DNA of 64,000 nucleotides. Source: Pinirhizobacter soli. GTDB lineage: Bacteria; Pseudomonadota; Gammaproteobacteria; Xanthomonadales; Rhodanobacteraceae. The position numbers and the translations under genes are program-made. The DNA is taken from positions 2,132,599 to 2,196,598 of the forward strand of contig NZ_JADZLQ010000001.1 in assembly GCF_015905305.1 (NCBI RefSeq), read 5' to 3'. Positions 1-7,627 of the stretch are shown here, one piece after another; within the stretch, counting starts at the first letter, position 1; the number at the start of each line of letters is the position of its first letter. The notes under the pieces are model-generated. The model worked only from the letters and a program-made list of their open reading frames with translations. It had not been told where the DNA came from and ran no database searches.

Positions 1-208
1 CGTCGCCGACACGGGAAATCATCGCCGAACGCAAGCCCAGTCGCGCGCTGCCAAAGGCGATATTGGCCGAGGACCCGCCCAGGTACCGGGCAAAGCTGGT
101 GGCATCTTCCAGCGGCGCACCGATCTGCTGGGCGTAGAGGTCTACAGCCAGGCGGCCGAGGCAGGCTACGTCGAAGTCGCGGGGGGCAGCCGTAGGGGTT
201 TGCAGCAT
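1..208 (-). CDS. iolC: 5-dehydro-2-deoxygluconokinase (IolC), N-terminal part, runs off window
   Basis: This is the first ~69 residues of a PfkB-family sugar kinase that phosphorylates 5-dehydro-2-deoxy-D-gluconate in myo-inositol breakdown. The visible protein reads from MLQTPTAAPRDFDVACLGRL into LAVDLYAQQIGAPLEDATSF and then LGGSSANIAFGSARLGL, which is the characteristic IolC N-terminus (GR.AVDLY..Q and GGS.ANIA). The rest lies beyond base 1. An in-frame ATG ATG at 226 would add six residues, but GGAAGAAA about 10 bases before 208 favours the shorter start. It follows the ABC transporter genes at 240-3219 on the same strand, so it is probably co-transcribed with them. Family assignment is firm; the substrate follows from family and context. 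Confidence 0.85.
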   Translation of the reverse strand, partial: MLQTPTAAPRDFDVACLGRLAVDLYAQQIGAPLEDATSFARYLGGSSANIAFGSARLGLRSAMISRVGD

Positions 209-239
209 GAAGGTTTCTTCCATCATTGGGCGCGTGGCA

Positions 240-1028
240 TCAGGCCGCACGGCCTTCCAGTTCGTCGAACAGGCCCTGGATCTCCGATCCGCCAGCCATC
301 ATTTCAAGTACCGCTTCCTTGCTGATGTCCGCCTTGGCGAAGGTCCCCAGCGACTGCCCGCGGTTGAGCACGGTGAAGCTGTCGGCGATCGGATAAGCGT
401 GGTGCACGTTGTGCGTGATGAAGATCACCGAGATGCCACGGGCGCGGGCGGTGTGGATCAGCTTCAGCACGTTGCAACTCTGCTTCACGCCCAACGCGGC
501 GGTGGGTTCGTCAAGGATCAGTACACGCGCACCGAAATGAATGGCGCGCGCGATCGCCAGGCACTGTCGTTCGCCACCGGACATCGATCCCACCAGCTGG
601 CTGGCATCGCGTACGGCAATACCCATGTCGGCGAGCTTCTGGACTGCCGTGGCGTTGGCGTGGGCCATGTCCATCACCGGTAGCAGGCCGAACAGCTTCT
701 TCACCGGCTCCCGCCCGGCGAAGAAATTCCTCGCCACGCTCATCAAGGGCACCAGGGCCAGGTCCTGGTAGACGGTGGCGATGCCCATGTCCAGCGCTTC
801 GCGCGGCGAACGGAAGGCCAAGGCCTTGCCGTCCACCCGGTACTGGCCCGTGCTCGGCGGGTGTACGCCGGCAAGGGTCTTGATCAGCGTGGACTTGCCC
901 GCGCCGTTGTCGCCGAGGAGGCAGTGCACCTCTCCGCGGCGCAAACGCAGGGTGACATCCTTCAGCGCGATCACCGTGCCGAAGTATTTGCTGACGTTAT
1001 CCAGCTCGAGGATGAAGTCGTCGGCCAT
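240..1028 (-). CDS. Sugar (probable myo-inositol) ABC transporter ATPase
   Basis: Single-domain ATP-binding subunit of a carbohydrate-uptake ABC transporter, 262 aa, energising import at the inner membrane. Walker [10 protein letters not shown] is at residues 39-47, signature SGGERQ at 150-155, Walker B VLILDEPT at 169-176, and the switch histidine is near 206 (FITHN). At 262 aa it is a one-cassette protein like FrcA, not the duplicated ~500-aa RbsA/XylG type. The permease gene ends 9 bases upstream at 1038 and iolC begins 14-32 bases downstream, so this is one operon. Inositol specificity is inferred from the iolC and iolG neighbours, not from residues in the ATPase. Confidence 0.9.
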   Translation of the reverse strand: MADDFILELDNVSKYFGTVIALKDVTLRLRRGEVHCLLGDNGAGKSTLIKTLAGVHPPSTGQYRVDGKALAFRSPREALDMGIATVYQDLALVPLMSVARNFFAGREPVKKLFGLLPVMDMAHANATAVQKLADMGIAVRDASQLVGSMSGGERQCLAIARAIHFGARVLILDEPTAALGVKQSCNVLKLIHTARARGISVIFITHNVHHAYPIADSFTVLNRGQSLGTFAKADISKEAVLEMMAGGSEIQGLFDELEGRAA

Positions 1029-1037
1029 GGCGCGCCC

Positions 1038-2174
1038 CTATTTGCCAGCCGCGGCGCGGCCGCGGATGTAATGGTTGAACAGCACCGCCAGCAGCAGCAT
1101 CGCGCCGAGGAACACGCGGTACCAATCGGAATTGATGTTGGTGAACGAGATGCCGATCTGCACCACGCCGAAGATCAGCGCGCCGAAGCAGGCGCCGACC
1201 ACCGAACCGAAGCCGCCGGTAAGCAGGGTGCCGCCGATCACCACGGCGATGATCGCTTCGAATTCCTTCTGCAGGCCGCGGTCGGCCGCGGCCGAACCCA
1301 CGTCCGCCACCTGCAGCACGCCGAACAGGCAGGCGCAGAAGGCGGTGAACACGAACAGGGAAATCTTCACCCGCTTTACTGGTACGCCCACGTTCTTCGC
1401 GGCATTGGCATCACCGCCCACGGTGCGGATCCAGTTGCCCGCGCGGGTGCGGGCCAGCACGAAAGCCGCGACGGCGCCCAGCACCACCCACCACAGGATC
1501 ACCTTGGGAATGCCATTCACCACCGGCTCGCCGCCTGCCAGTACCTCGATCCACCCCAGCGACGCCAGGCCGTGGAAGATCCACGCGCCGGTACTGCCGA
1601 CGAACAGGGTACGCACGATCGGATCGTCGGCCAGGCGGTCGCCCACGCCTGAGATGATGGTGCCATTGGCGAAATACGTGGACAGCACCAGGGTGAGCCC
1701 GCGCAGGATGAACATGAAGGCCAGGGTGACGATGAACGAAGGCAACTTCGTGCGTACCACCAGATAGCCATTGAGCAAACCCAGCGCCATGGCACCGGCG
1801 AAAGCGAAGATCACCGCCACCCAGGCGGGCCAACCCAGGTACATCACCGGTGCAGCCACCATGACGCCGGCAAAGCCGATCATCGAGCCCATCGACAAAT
1901 CGAATTCCCCGCCCACCATCAACAGGCAAGCACCCACGGCCAGGATGCCCAGGTAGGCGGCCACCTGCGCCCAGTTCATCACGCCGTCGATGGCGAACAT
2001 GCCCGAGTCGCCGGCGAATACGCCGAACAGGCCGAATACCAGGATGGCGCCAGCGATGGCGCCAAGCTCCGGCCGGCCCATCAGCAGATGCCATGCGGTG
2101 AGGCGCCGAACACGTTCGTCGGGACTGGCGTCTCCTGCTTTGCTCATGCCCAGGGTCTCTTCGATGACAGTCAT
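1038..2174 (-). CDS. Sugar (probable myo-inositol) ABC transporter permease
   Basis: Inner-membrane permease of the same importer, 378 aa, BPD_transp_2 (RbsC/XylH) family. Many hydrophobic helices are visible, and the stretch GEFDLSMGSMIGFAGVM plus the later GGTLLTGGFGSVVGACFGA are typical of the ribose/inositol permease family. The roughly 45-residue polar N-terminus before the first helix is normal for XylH-like permeases. The start at 2174 has AGGGAC upstream. The binding-protein gene ends 10 bases before it and the ATPase gene follows, giving the usual SBP-permease-ATPase order. Confidence 0.9.
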   Translation of the reverse strand: MTVIEETLGMSKAGDASPDERVRRLTAWHLLMGRPELGAIAGAILVFGLFGVFAGDSGMFAIDGVMNWAQVAAYLGILAVGACLLMVGGEFDLSMGSMIGFAGVMVAAPVMYLGWPAWVAVIFAFAGAMALGLLNGYLVVRTKLPSFIVTLAFMFILRGLTLVLSTYFANGTIISGVGDRLADDPIVRTLFVGSTGAWIFHGLASLGWIEVLAGGEPVVNGIPKVILWWVVLGAVAAFVLARTRAGNWIRTVGGDANAAKNVGVPVKRVKISLFVFTAFCACLFGVLQVADVGSAAADRGLQKEFEAIIAVVIGGTLLTGGFGSVVGACFGALIFGVVQIGISFTNINSDWYRVFLGAMLLLAVLFNHYIRGRAAAGK

Positions 2175-2184
2175 GGTGATGTCC

Positions 2185-3219
2185 CTATCGATACTGACCG
2201 GCGTACTTTTCGACGAGGGAGACGTTTTCCTTCGTTACGAATGCCGGGCCGGAGGCGATATCACGCTCGCCGTAGATGGGCTTCAAGCCGTACGCGGCCA
2301 GGCGCGCCTGGAATTTCGGGTCGGCTTTCAAGGTGGCGATGATGCGAACCGGATCGGTGGTGTGGTCGCGGTGGGCGATCACCAGCGCCGCGATGCTGAT
2401 GTAGCCCTGCAGGTAGGGCTGCTGGTCGATCGCGAAGTTGATGCTGCCCTTCTTGATCGCATCGGTAATGCCCGGCGAAAGGTCAAAGGTGGCGAAGAAG
2501 ATCTTGCCCGACAGCCCCATGCGTTGGACCACCTGCGCGCTCGGCTCGGCCGAATCTGGCCCCAGGGCCAGGATGGCCTGGGTCTTGGGGTTGTTGCGCA
2601 GGTACGCGCCGACCTTGGCGGCCACCACGGTCGGATCAACGCCGGTATCCAGGATCGAAGAACGGATGTCCTTCAACCCCAGGGCATCGCCGAAGCCTTT
2701 GCAGCGCTGGTACTGCGCCTGGTTGGTGGCGTTGTGGTTGACACAAAGAAAGCTTGAAACGCCGGCCGCCTTCGCCTTCAGGCCCGCCGCCTTGCCTGCT
2801 TCATAATCGGGCTGGCCCACATGCATGATGGCGCCAAGTCCGCGGCTTTGCTCCAGCGTGCCGGAATTCATGGTGACGGTATTAATGCCCTTGGCACGGA
2901 TACGCGCCACGGGCTTGGTGAGCACGTCGATATCGGCCACGTCGTAGGCGACGCCCGAGTAATTGCGCGCCGCGGCCTGCTCGAGCAACCGTGCCATGTC
3001 GGAAAGGTCGCCATTGGGCGGGTTGCGGTAGTCCACGTCCACGCCGTAGTCCTGGCCGGCCTGGCGAATGGCGTTCTTGACGGTGTTCCACCAGGAATCG
3101 GAATCCGCCGCGTGGCTTACCAGCACATAGCGTTCGCCCGGATCGGCGCGTACCGGGGAAATCATCGCGAGGCTGAGCATCCATGCCGCCGCGATGGTGG
3201 AAAGTTTCGTGACGCGCAT
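2185..3219 (-). CDS. Periplasmic sugar-binding protein (probable myo-inositol)
   Basis: Solute-binding protein of the importer, 344 aa, Peripla_BP_4 (ribose/inositol-binding) family. A Sec signal peptide is visible (MRVTKLSTIAAAWMLSLAMI followed by SPVRA and mature D), so the product is periplasmic. The repeated N-lobe/C-lobe pattern of this family is present (LVSHAADSDSWWNTVKNAIR; later GADSAEPS-like and TFDLSPG segments). CGGAGAC lies just before the ATG at 3219. It is the first gene of the leftward operon, divergent from the RpiR regulator, with the predicted operator at 3337-3356 between them. Ligand identity is inferred from context. Confidence 0.88.
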   Translation of the reverse strand: MRVTKLSTIAAAWMLSLAMISPVRADPGERYVLVSHAADSDSWWNTVKNAIRQAGQDYGVDVDYRNPPNGDLSDMARLLEQAAARNYSGVAYDVADIDVLTKPVARIRAKGINTVTMNSGTLEQSRGLGAIMHVGQPDYEAGKAAGLKAKAAGVSSFLCVNHNATNQAQYQRCKGFGDALGLKDIRSSILDTGVDPTVVAAKVGAYLRNNPKTQAILALGPDSAEPSAQVVQRMGLSGKIFFATFDLSPGITDAIKKGSINFAIDQQPYLQGYISIAALVIAHRDHTTDPVRIIATLKADPKFQARLAAYGLKPIYGERDIASGPAFVTKENVSLVEKYAGQYR

Positions 3220-3336
3220 GCTTGTCTCCGCTTGCGGTTGCCGGGACGACTAGCCTTCTTGCCGGCCATCTCCGGGGTCCGCCGAGCATAGGCTCGCTCC
3301 AACCGCAATTGCAACTTGCATTGCAACATGGAAATA

Positions 3337-3356
3337 AATGGAATTTTCATTCCATT
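3337..3356. promoter_or_regulatory. Predicted IolR/RpiR operator (perfect inverted repeat)
   Basis: AATGGAAT (3337-3344), spacer TTTC, ATTCCATT (3349-3356): an 8-bp perfect inverted repeat. Its core is GGAA-N6-TTCC, the pattern reported for RpiR-type IolR in rhizobia. It lies between the divergent transporter operon (start 3219) and the RpiR gene (start 3394). Just upstream, TTGCAAC occurs twice (3309-3315 and 3321-3327). No promoter boxes were resolved here. Confidence 0.6.
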
Positions 3357-3393
3357 CCGTGCTTTCATCTTGCCGGTCAGTACGGAGGGCCCC

Positions 3394-4257
3394 GTGGCCA
3401 AACGCAATGAAGTAGACCAGCTCATGCAGCGCATCAAGGAGGACTTCGAATCCTTGCCGCGCCAGTTGCAGGGCGTGGCCCGGTATCTTGAGCAACACCG
3501 CGGCAGCATCATGGTCCGCCGTGTGAACGAGATCGCCGGGGGCTGCGGCGTGCATCCGTCGGCCGTGGTCCGCTTCGCCCAGCGCTTTGGCTACTCCGGC
3601 TTCACCCAGATGCAGGCGGTGTTCCGCGCCGCTTACACCGAGCGCACCGCGCCCTCGCGCAGCTACGAGGAACGTATCCGTAGCGTGATCGCCAAAAGCC
3701 AGCCGATGCCCGCGGCGTCCATTGCCGCGCGTTTCATCGAAGCCAGCCGCGCGGGCCTGGATGAGCTTTCCCACGGCCTGGACGAAAAGCGCTTCGACAA
3801 AGCCGTGGACCTGCTTGCGGAGGCTGAGAATATCTACGTGGTGGGCGTGCGGCGTTCGTTCGCCATCGCCAGCTACATCGCCTATGCGCTGCAGCACACG
3901 CCCAAGCGCGTGCACCTGATCAGCGGCCTGGGCGGCATGGAGCAACAGCAGATCCGCAGCATCGGCAAGGGCGATGCGTTGATCGCGATCAGTTTTCCTC
4001 CCTATGGGAAGGAAACACTCACCTGCGTGCGGATGGCCGTGGAGCGGCAGGCAAAGGTGCTGGCGATCACCGAGAGCGACTTGGGCCCCCTGGCACAGCG
4101 CGCCTCGGTGCTGTTGAAGGTGGCCGAGGGCAGCGCCTTTGCCTTTCGCGGCCTCACCAGCACCATGTGCCTTTGCCAGGCATTGTTCGTGGCCCTGGCC
4201 TACCGGCTGCAATTGAACGTGGAAGAAACCAGTGAACCAGGAGAGTTCGATGATTGA
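3394..4257 (+). CDS. RpiR/MurR-family transcriptional regulator (IolR-like)
   Basis: Regulator with an N-terminal HTH_6 domain (about residues 1-80, containing RRVNEIAGGCGVHPSAVVRF) and a C-terminal SIS sugar-phosphate-binding domain (about 120-255, VVGVRRSFAIASYIAY, AISFPPYGKET). In inositol clusters this family represses transport and catabolic genes until an inositol-derived sugar phosphate binds the SIS domain. I chose the GTG at 3394 because GGAGGG sits at 3384-3389 and homologous sequence starts here (VAKRNEVDQLMQRI). A longer frame starting at the TTG at 3316 would run through the operator. The gene overlaps iolG by 8 bp, so the two are translationally coupled. The inducer is inferred. 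Confidence 0.88.
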   Translation: MAKRNEVDQLMQRIKEDFESLPRQLQGVARYLEQHRGSIMVRRVNEIAGGCGVHPSAVVRFAQRFGYSGFTQMQAVFRAAYTERTAPSRSYEERIRSVIAKSQPMPAASIAARFIEASRAGLDELSHGLDEKRFDKAVDLLAEAENIYVVGVRRSFAIASYIAYALQHTPKRVHLISGLGGMEQQQIRSIGKGDALIAISFPPYGKETLTCVRMAVERQAKVLAITESDLGPLAQRASVLLKVAEGSAFAFRGLTSTMCLCQALFVALAYRLQLNVEETSEPGEFDD

Positions 4258-5242
4258 GGTAGCGGTATTCGGTGCAGGTCGCATCGGCAAGATCCATGCG
4301 GCCAATGTCGCCTCGCACCCAGGCGCGACGCTGCGCCATGTGGTTGATGTGCACGCCCCCTCGGCCCAGGCATTGGCCGATGCGCACGGCGCCCGTGTGG
4401 CAAGTGTCGAAGAGGCGCTGGCGGACCCTGCGATCGGCGCGGTGGTGATTGGCTCGTCCACGGACACCCATGCCGACCTCCTGATGCGATCGGCGGCCGC
4501 AGGCAAGGCGATCTTCTGCGAAAAACCTGTGGACCTGGACATCGCGCGTGCTCGCGAATGCGCAGCGGCCGTGGAAGCGGCCGGCGTGACCTGCATGATC
4601 GGTTTCCAGCGCCGCTTCGATCCTACGTTCTCGGCGCTGAAGCGCCGGCTGGACGACGGGGAGATCGGCACGCCGGAAGTACTGGTGGTGACCAGCCGCG
4701 ACCCCGGCGCCCCGCCGGTGGCGTACCTGAAGGGTTCCGGTGGCATCTTCAAGGACATGCTGATCCACGACTTCGACATCTTCCGCTGGATCCTGGGCGA
4801 TGAAGCGGTGTCGATCCATGCCACCGGCAGCTGCCTGTCCGATCCCGCCATTGCCGCGGCCGGCGACATCGACACCACGGCGGTGACCATCCGTACCCGC
4901 AAGGGGCGGATTTGCCAGATCAACACCTCGCGGCGCGCGGCCTACGGTTACGACCAGCGCTTCGAGGTACTTGGCGACAAGGGCATGCTGCAGGCCGGCA
5001 ACGTGCGACCCACGCAGGTGGTGTCGTGGGGCGGCAAGCACATCTCCAGCGACCTGCCCGAGCACTTCTTCCTCGAACGCTACCGGGATGCCTACGCCGC
5101 GGAAATCGCCCACTTCTTCGACGCCCTGACGGCCGGCACGCCGGTGCGCACCACGGTGGCCGATGGCCTGAAGGCGCTGGAACTGGCCGAACTTGCCACG
5201 CAGTCGTGGCGCGAAGGACGCGCACTGGACTGCAGCGTTTGA
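4250..5242 (+). CDS. iolG: Inositol 2-dehydrogenase, Gfo/Idh/MocA family
   Basis: NAD-dependent oxidoreductase of 330 aa that oxidises myo-inositol to scyllo-inosose, the first step of cytoplasmic inositol breakdown. Rossmann motif GAGRIG is at residues 8-13. The family EKP motif is at 91-93 with catalytic lysine K92, and D169 and H173 (KDMLIHDFD) match the Asp-x3-His pair of Bacillus IolG. ATG 4250 is preceded by AGGAGAG; an upstream in-frame ATG at 4232 is less well placed. It is coupled to the RpiR gene. D-chiro- or scyllo-inositol activity cannot be excluded from sequence. Confidence 0.88.
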   Translation: MIEVAVFGAGRIGKIHAANVASHPGATLRHVVDVHAPSAQALADAHGARVASVEEALADPAIGAVVIGSSTDTHADLLMRSAAAGKAIFCEKPVDLDIARARECAAAVEAAGVTCMIGFQRRFDPTFSALKRRLDDGEIGTPEVLVVTSRDPGAPPVAYLKGSGGIFKDMLIHDFDIFRWILGDEAVSIHATGSCLSDPAIAAAGDIDTTAVTIRTRKGRICQINTSRRAAYGYDQRFEVLGDKGMLQAGNVRPTQVVSWGGKHISSDLPEHFFLERYRDAYAAEIAHFFDALTAGTPVRTTVADGLKALELAELATQSWREGRALDCSV

Positions 5243-5278
5243 CCCCAGCCTTACCTCGAACGGCCTAGTCGCCGGGCC

Positions 5279-5308
5279 TTGACACAGGCCCGCCTCGGCA
5301 CCTAACGT
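5279..5308 (+). promoter_or_regulatory. Predicted threonine-operon promoter
   Basis: A perfect -35 TTGACA (5279-5284), an 18-base spacer and a weak -10 TAACGT (5303-5308). Predicted transcription starts near 5314-5316, which is where the leader-peptide ATG lies (5315). The -35 is convincing; the -10 matches the consensus at only three positions. Confidence 0.5.
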
Positions 5309-5314
5309 CGAGCC

Positions 5315-5446
5315 ATGTCGAACATTTCCGCCATCGCAAGCATTCGCCGCCCGGAGCCCACCGGTTCCGCGGCGCGCGTGTTGCGCGCGATGACCGGCTC
5401 GGGTACGACCACTACCGTCACCGGACGGCAGCCCGCGCGCGACTAG
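5315..5446 (+). CDS. thrL: Threonine-operon leader peptide
   Basis: A 43-codon reading frame from ATG 5315 to TAG 5444-5446. The peptide starts MSNISAIASIRR and contains GTTTTVTG at residues 30-37. Four consecutive Thr codons occupy 5405-5416 and a fifth is at 5420-5422; Thr also occurs at residues 16 and 27. It lies 106 bases before hom-thrB-thrC, the classic position of a ribosome-stalling leader that senses charged tRNA-Thr. There is no Shine-Dalgarno sequence, and the ATG coincides with the predicted transcription start, so translation is probably leaderless. A shorter 18-codon version could start at ATG 5390, also without an SD. It is too short for most gene callers. Confidence 0.75.
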   Translation: MSNISAIASIRRPEPTGSAARVLRAMTGSGTTTTVTGRQPARD

Positions 5447-5462
5447 CAACCTCATCGCCAAC

Positions 5463-5556
5463 GGCCCGTCCCTCGACAAGGGAACGGCCGCAAGCGCGAT
5501 CGCTCCCCCCTTCGAAGAACACGGGCCTTTCATTCAAAGGAAGGGTATTCCCGTGT
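5463..5556 (+). promoter_or_regulatory. Threonine leader RNA: alternative hairpins, one masking the hom start codon
   Basis: Three pairings are visible. (a) GGCCCGTCCCT (5463-5473) with AGGGAACGGCC (5479-5489): 9 of 11 pairs. (b) ACACGGG (5519-5525) with CCCGTGT (5550-5556): 7 perfect pairs that include the hom GTG (5553-5555); it encloses CCTTT-CATTC-AAAGG (5526-5540), which takes up part of the AAAGGAAGGG ribosome site. (c) GGCCCGT (5463-5469) with ACGGGCC (5521-5527): 7 perfect pairs, incompatible with both (a) and (b). No U-tract follows any hairpin. This fits control of translation initiation more than transcription termination. Confidence 0.6.
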
Positions 5557-6680
5557 ACAGCCAGGCCATCCACCTCCAAAGCCACGCCCCGTCACTGGCA
5601 CCTGTCAGACGCCTGGATATCGGCCTGATCGGCCCGGGGAAGGTCGGCACCGCTCTGGTCGCCCAACTGCATGCCGCGCGCTCGCGCCTGCTGCCGATGC
5701 GCCTGGACCTGCGCCTGCGCGCGGTGGCCGCCAGCCGCCGCATGTGGCTGGATGTCGACGACGAGGCCATGCACGAGCGCCACGACGGCGCGCAGACCTG
5801 GCGCCCGACGGACCTTGAAGCTTTCGCCGGCTACGTGGGCACCGAGGGCTTCCCGACGCTCATCATCGACTGCAGCGCCAGCGACGAGGTGGCCTCGCAC
5901 TACGCCGGCTGGCTTCGCCAGGGCATCCACGTGGTCACCCCCAACAAGCATGCCGGCAGCGGCGACCTGGCCCGTTATGGCGCCATCCGCGAGGCCGCGC
6001 ACGATGGCCATGCCCGCTTCCGCTTCGAAGCCACGGTATGCGCGGGCCTGCCGGTGATGCAGACCCTGCGCGACCTGCTGGACACCGGCGATGAGCTGGT
6101 GGCCGTGGACGGCATGCTTTCGGGCACGCTGGCGTGGCTATGCAACCGCTTCGACGGCAGCGCGCCGTTTTCCGCCTGCGTCCGCGAAGCGCATGCCCTG
6201 GGCTACACCGAGCCCGACCCGCGCGATGATCTTTCCGGCCGGGACGTGGCCCGGAAGCTGGTGATCATGGCGCGTGAGTCAGGAGTGCCCCTGGCCCTTG
6301 ACGACGTGGAGGTGGAAAGCCTGGTCCCGGCCAGCCTGCAGTCGGTGGCGCCGGGCGAATTCATGGCGCGCATGGATGAACTGGACGCACCGCTCGAAGC
6401 GCGGCTGGCCGAAGCCCGCGCGGTCGATGGCGTGCTGCGGCACGTGGCCCACCTGGACCGCGCAGGCGGTGCCAGCGTCCGGCTGGTCGTGCTGCCTCGC
6501 GATCATCCCTTTGCCCACACCCGGCTCACCGACAACATCGTGCAGTTCTGCACGCGCCGCTACCGCGACAACCCGTTGATCGTGCAGGGTCCCGGGGCCG
6601 GTCCGGAAGTGACGGCGGCCGGCGTCTTCACCGACATCCTGCGCATCGCAGGCTCGCTGGGCGCTAACGTATGCGCATGA
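5553..6680 (+). CDS. Homoserine dehydrogenase, monofunctional
   Basis: Reduces L-aspartate 4-semialdehyde to homoserine, the branch point towards threonine and methionine. 375 aa. NAD(P)-binding [12 protein letters not shown] is at residues 24-35, followed by [20 protein letters not shown] and [19 protein letters not shown], all homoserine-dehydrogenase signatures. The sequence resembles the C-terminal half of bifunctional ThrA/MetL but has no aspartokinase domain and no clear ACT domain. GTG 5553 is preceded by AAAGGAAGGG. It overlaps thrB by 10 bp. Start-codon access is probably governed by the leader RNA hairpin. The aspartokinase must be encoded elsewhere. Confidence 0.9.
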   Translation: MYSQAIHLQSHAPSLAPVRRLDIGLIGPGKVGTALVAQLHAARSRLLPMRLDLRLRAVAASRRMWLDVDDEAMHERHDGAQTWRPTDLEAFAGYVGTEGFPTLIIDCSASDEVASHYAGWLRQGIHVVTPNKHAGSGDLARYGAIREAAHDGHARFRFEATVCAGLPVMQTLRDLLDTGDELVAVDGMLSGTLAWLCNRFDGSAPFSACVREAHALGYTEPDPRDDLSGRDVARKLVIMARESGVPLALDDVEVESLVPASLQSVAPGEFMARMDELDAPLEARLAEARAVDGVLRHVAHLDRAGGASVRLVVLPRDHPFAHTRLTDNIVQFCTRRYRDNPLIVQGPGAGPEVTAAGVFTDILRIAGSLGANVCA

Positions 6681-7627
6681 ACCATGAATCGCTGCCCTCC
6701 TCCCTGCTCCAGGCCGAAGCCGTCGCGCCTGCCAGCGTCGGCAATGTCGGCGTGGGTTTCGACATCCTCGGCCATACCCTGGCCGGCGCCGGCGATCGCG
6801 CCCGCGTGCGCCGCATCGACGAGCCGGTGGTGCGCATCAAGCTGATCGACGGCGTGTTCCGCGACCTGCCCCTCGACGCACCACTGAACACCGCCGGCGC
6901 TGCACTGATCGCGCTGCGCGACAAGCTGCAACTCACCTTCGGCTTCGAGCTGGAGCTCTACAAGGGCATCGCCCTGGGCTCGGGCATGGGCGGCTCCGCT
7001 TCCAGCTGCGTGGCGGCACTGGTGGCTGGCAATGCGCTGCTGGACGAACCGTTGGACATCCATGCTCTGTATCCGCTGGCCATGCACGGCGAAGCGGTGG
7101 CCAGCGGCGGCCTGCACGGGGACAACGTCGGCCCGATGCTGATGGGCGGCCTGGTGCTGGCCACAGCCGAGCGTCTAGTGCCGATCCCGGTTCCTGCGCA
7201 CTGGCATTGCGCGCTGGTGCATCCGCACTTCGTGCTGGAGACCCGCGTCGCGCGAGCCGCGCTGAGCGGCGACTACCGCCTGGGGGAGTTCATCGCGCAA
7301 AGCGCGAACCTGGCCCAGGTGCTGGCCGGCTGCTATCGCGGCGATGCCGCCCTGGTGCGCGCCGGCTTGTCCGATGTGCTGGTGGAGCCGCGGCGCGCGC
7401 GGTTGATCCCGGGCTTCGCGCGGGTCAAGGCCGCCGCGCTCGACCACGACGCACTCGGCGCCAGCATCTCCGGCGCCGGCCCAAGCGTCTTCGGGTGGTT
7501 TGAATCGGCGGCGCTCGCCCATGCAGCCGCGGCGGAAATGGTGGCCGCCTTCGCCGCCGAGGGCCTGGACAGCGACCGCTTCGTGGCACCGATCGCTGGA
7601 CCGGCCGCGCACGTGGTGCACGCGTGA
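6671..7627 (+). CDS. thrB: Homoserine kinase
   Basis: GHMP-family kinase that phosphorylates homoserine to O-phosphohomoserine with ATP. 318 aa, close to E. coli ThrB (310). N-terminal [16 protein letters not shown] (19-34) and the ATP-binding glycine-rich [10 protein letters not shown] (103-112) are diagnostic; the third GHMP motif is [13 protein letters not shown]. The start overlaps the hom stop by 10 bp, and the stop overlaps thrC by 4 bp (GTGA), so the three genes are translationally coupled. Confidence 0.95.
   Translation: MRMNHESLPSSLLQAEAVAPASVGNVGVGFDILGHTLAGAGDRARVRRIDEPVVRIKLIDGVFRDLPLDAPLNTAGAALIALRDKLQLTFGFELELYKGIALGSGMGGSASSCVAALVAGNALLDEPLDIHALYPLAMHGEAVASGGLHGDNVGPMLMGGLVLATAERLVPIPVPAHWHCALVHPHFVLETRVARAALSGDYRLGEFIAQSANLAQVLAGCYRGDAALVRAGLSDVLVEPRRARLIPGFARVKAAALDHDALGASISGAGPSVFGWFESAALAHAAAAEMVAAFAAEGLDSDRFVAPIAGPAAHVVHA

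Noticed and set aside
861-1652. 263-aa plus-strand open frame opposite the ABC transporter genes
   Set aside because: Antisense shadow of two well-supported transport genes in GC-rich DNA; composition (His/Gln/Ala-rich) is typical of such shadows.
3309-3327. TTGCAAC direct repeats as a second regulator site
   Set aside because: Only two short copies; position next to the operator is suggestive but not enough to call a site.
5461-5489. Intrinsic terminator in the thr leader
   Set aside because: The hairpin has two mismatches and is followed by GCAAGCGCG, not a U-tract; a role as a competing structure fits better.
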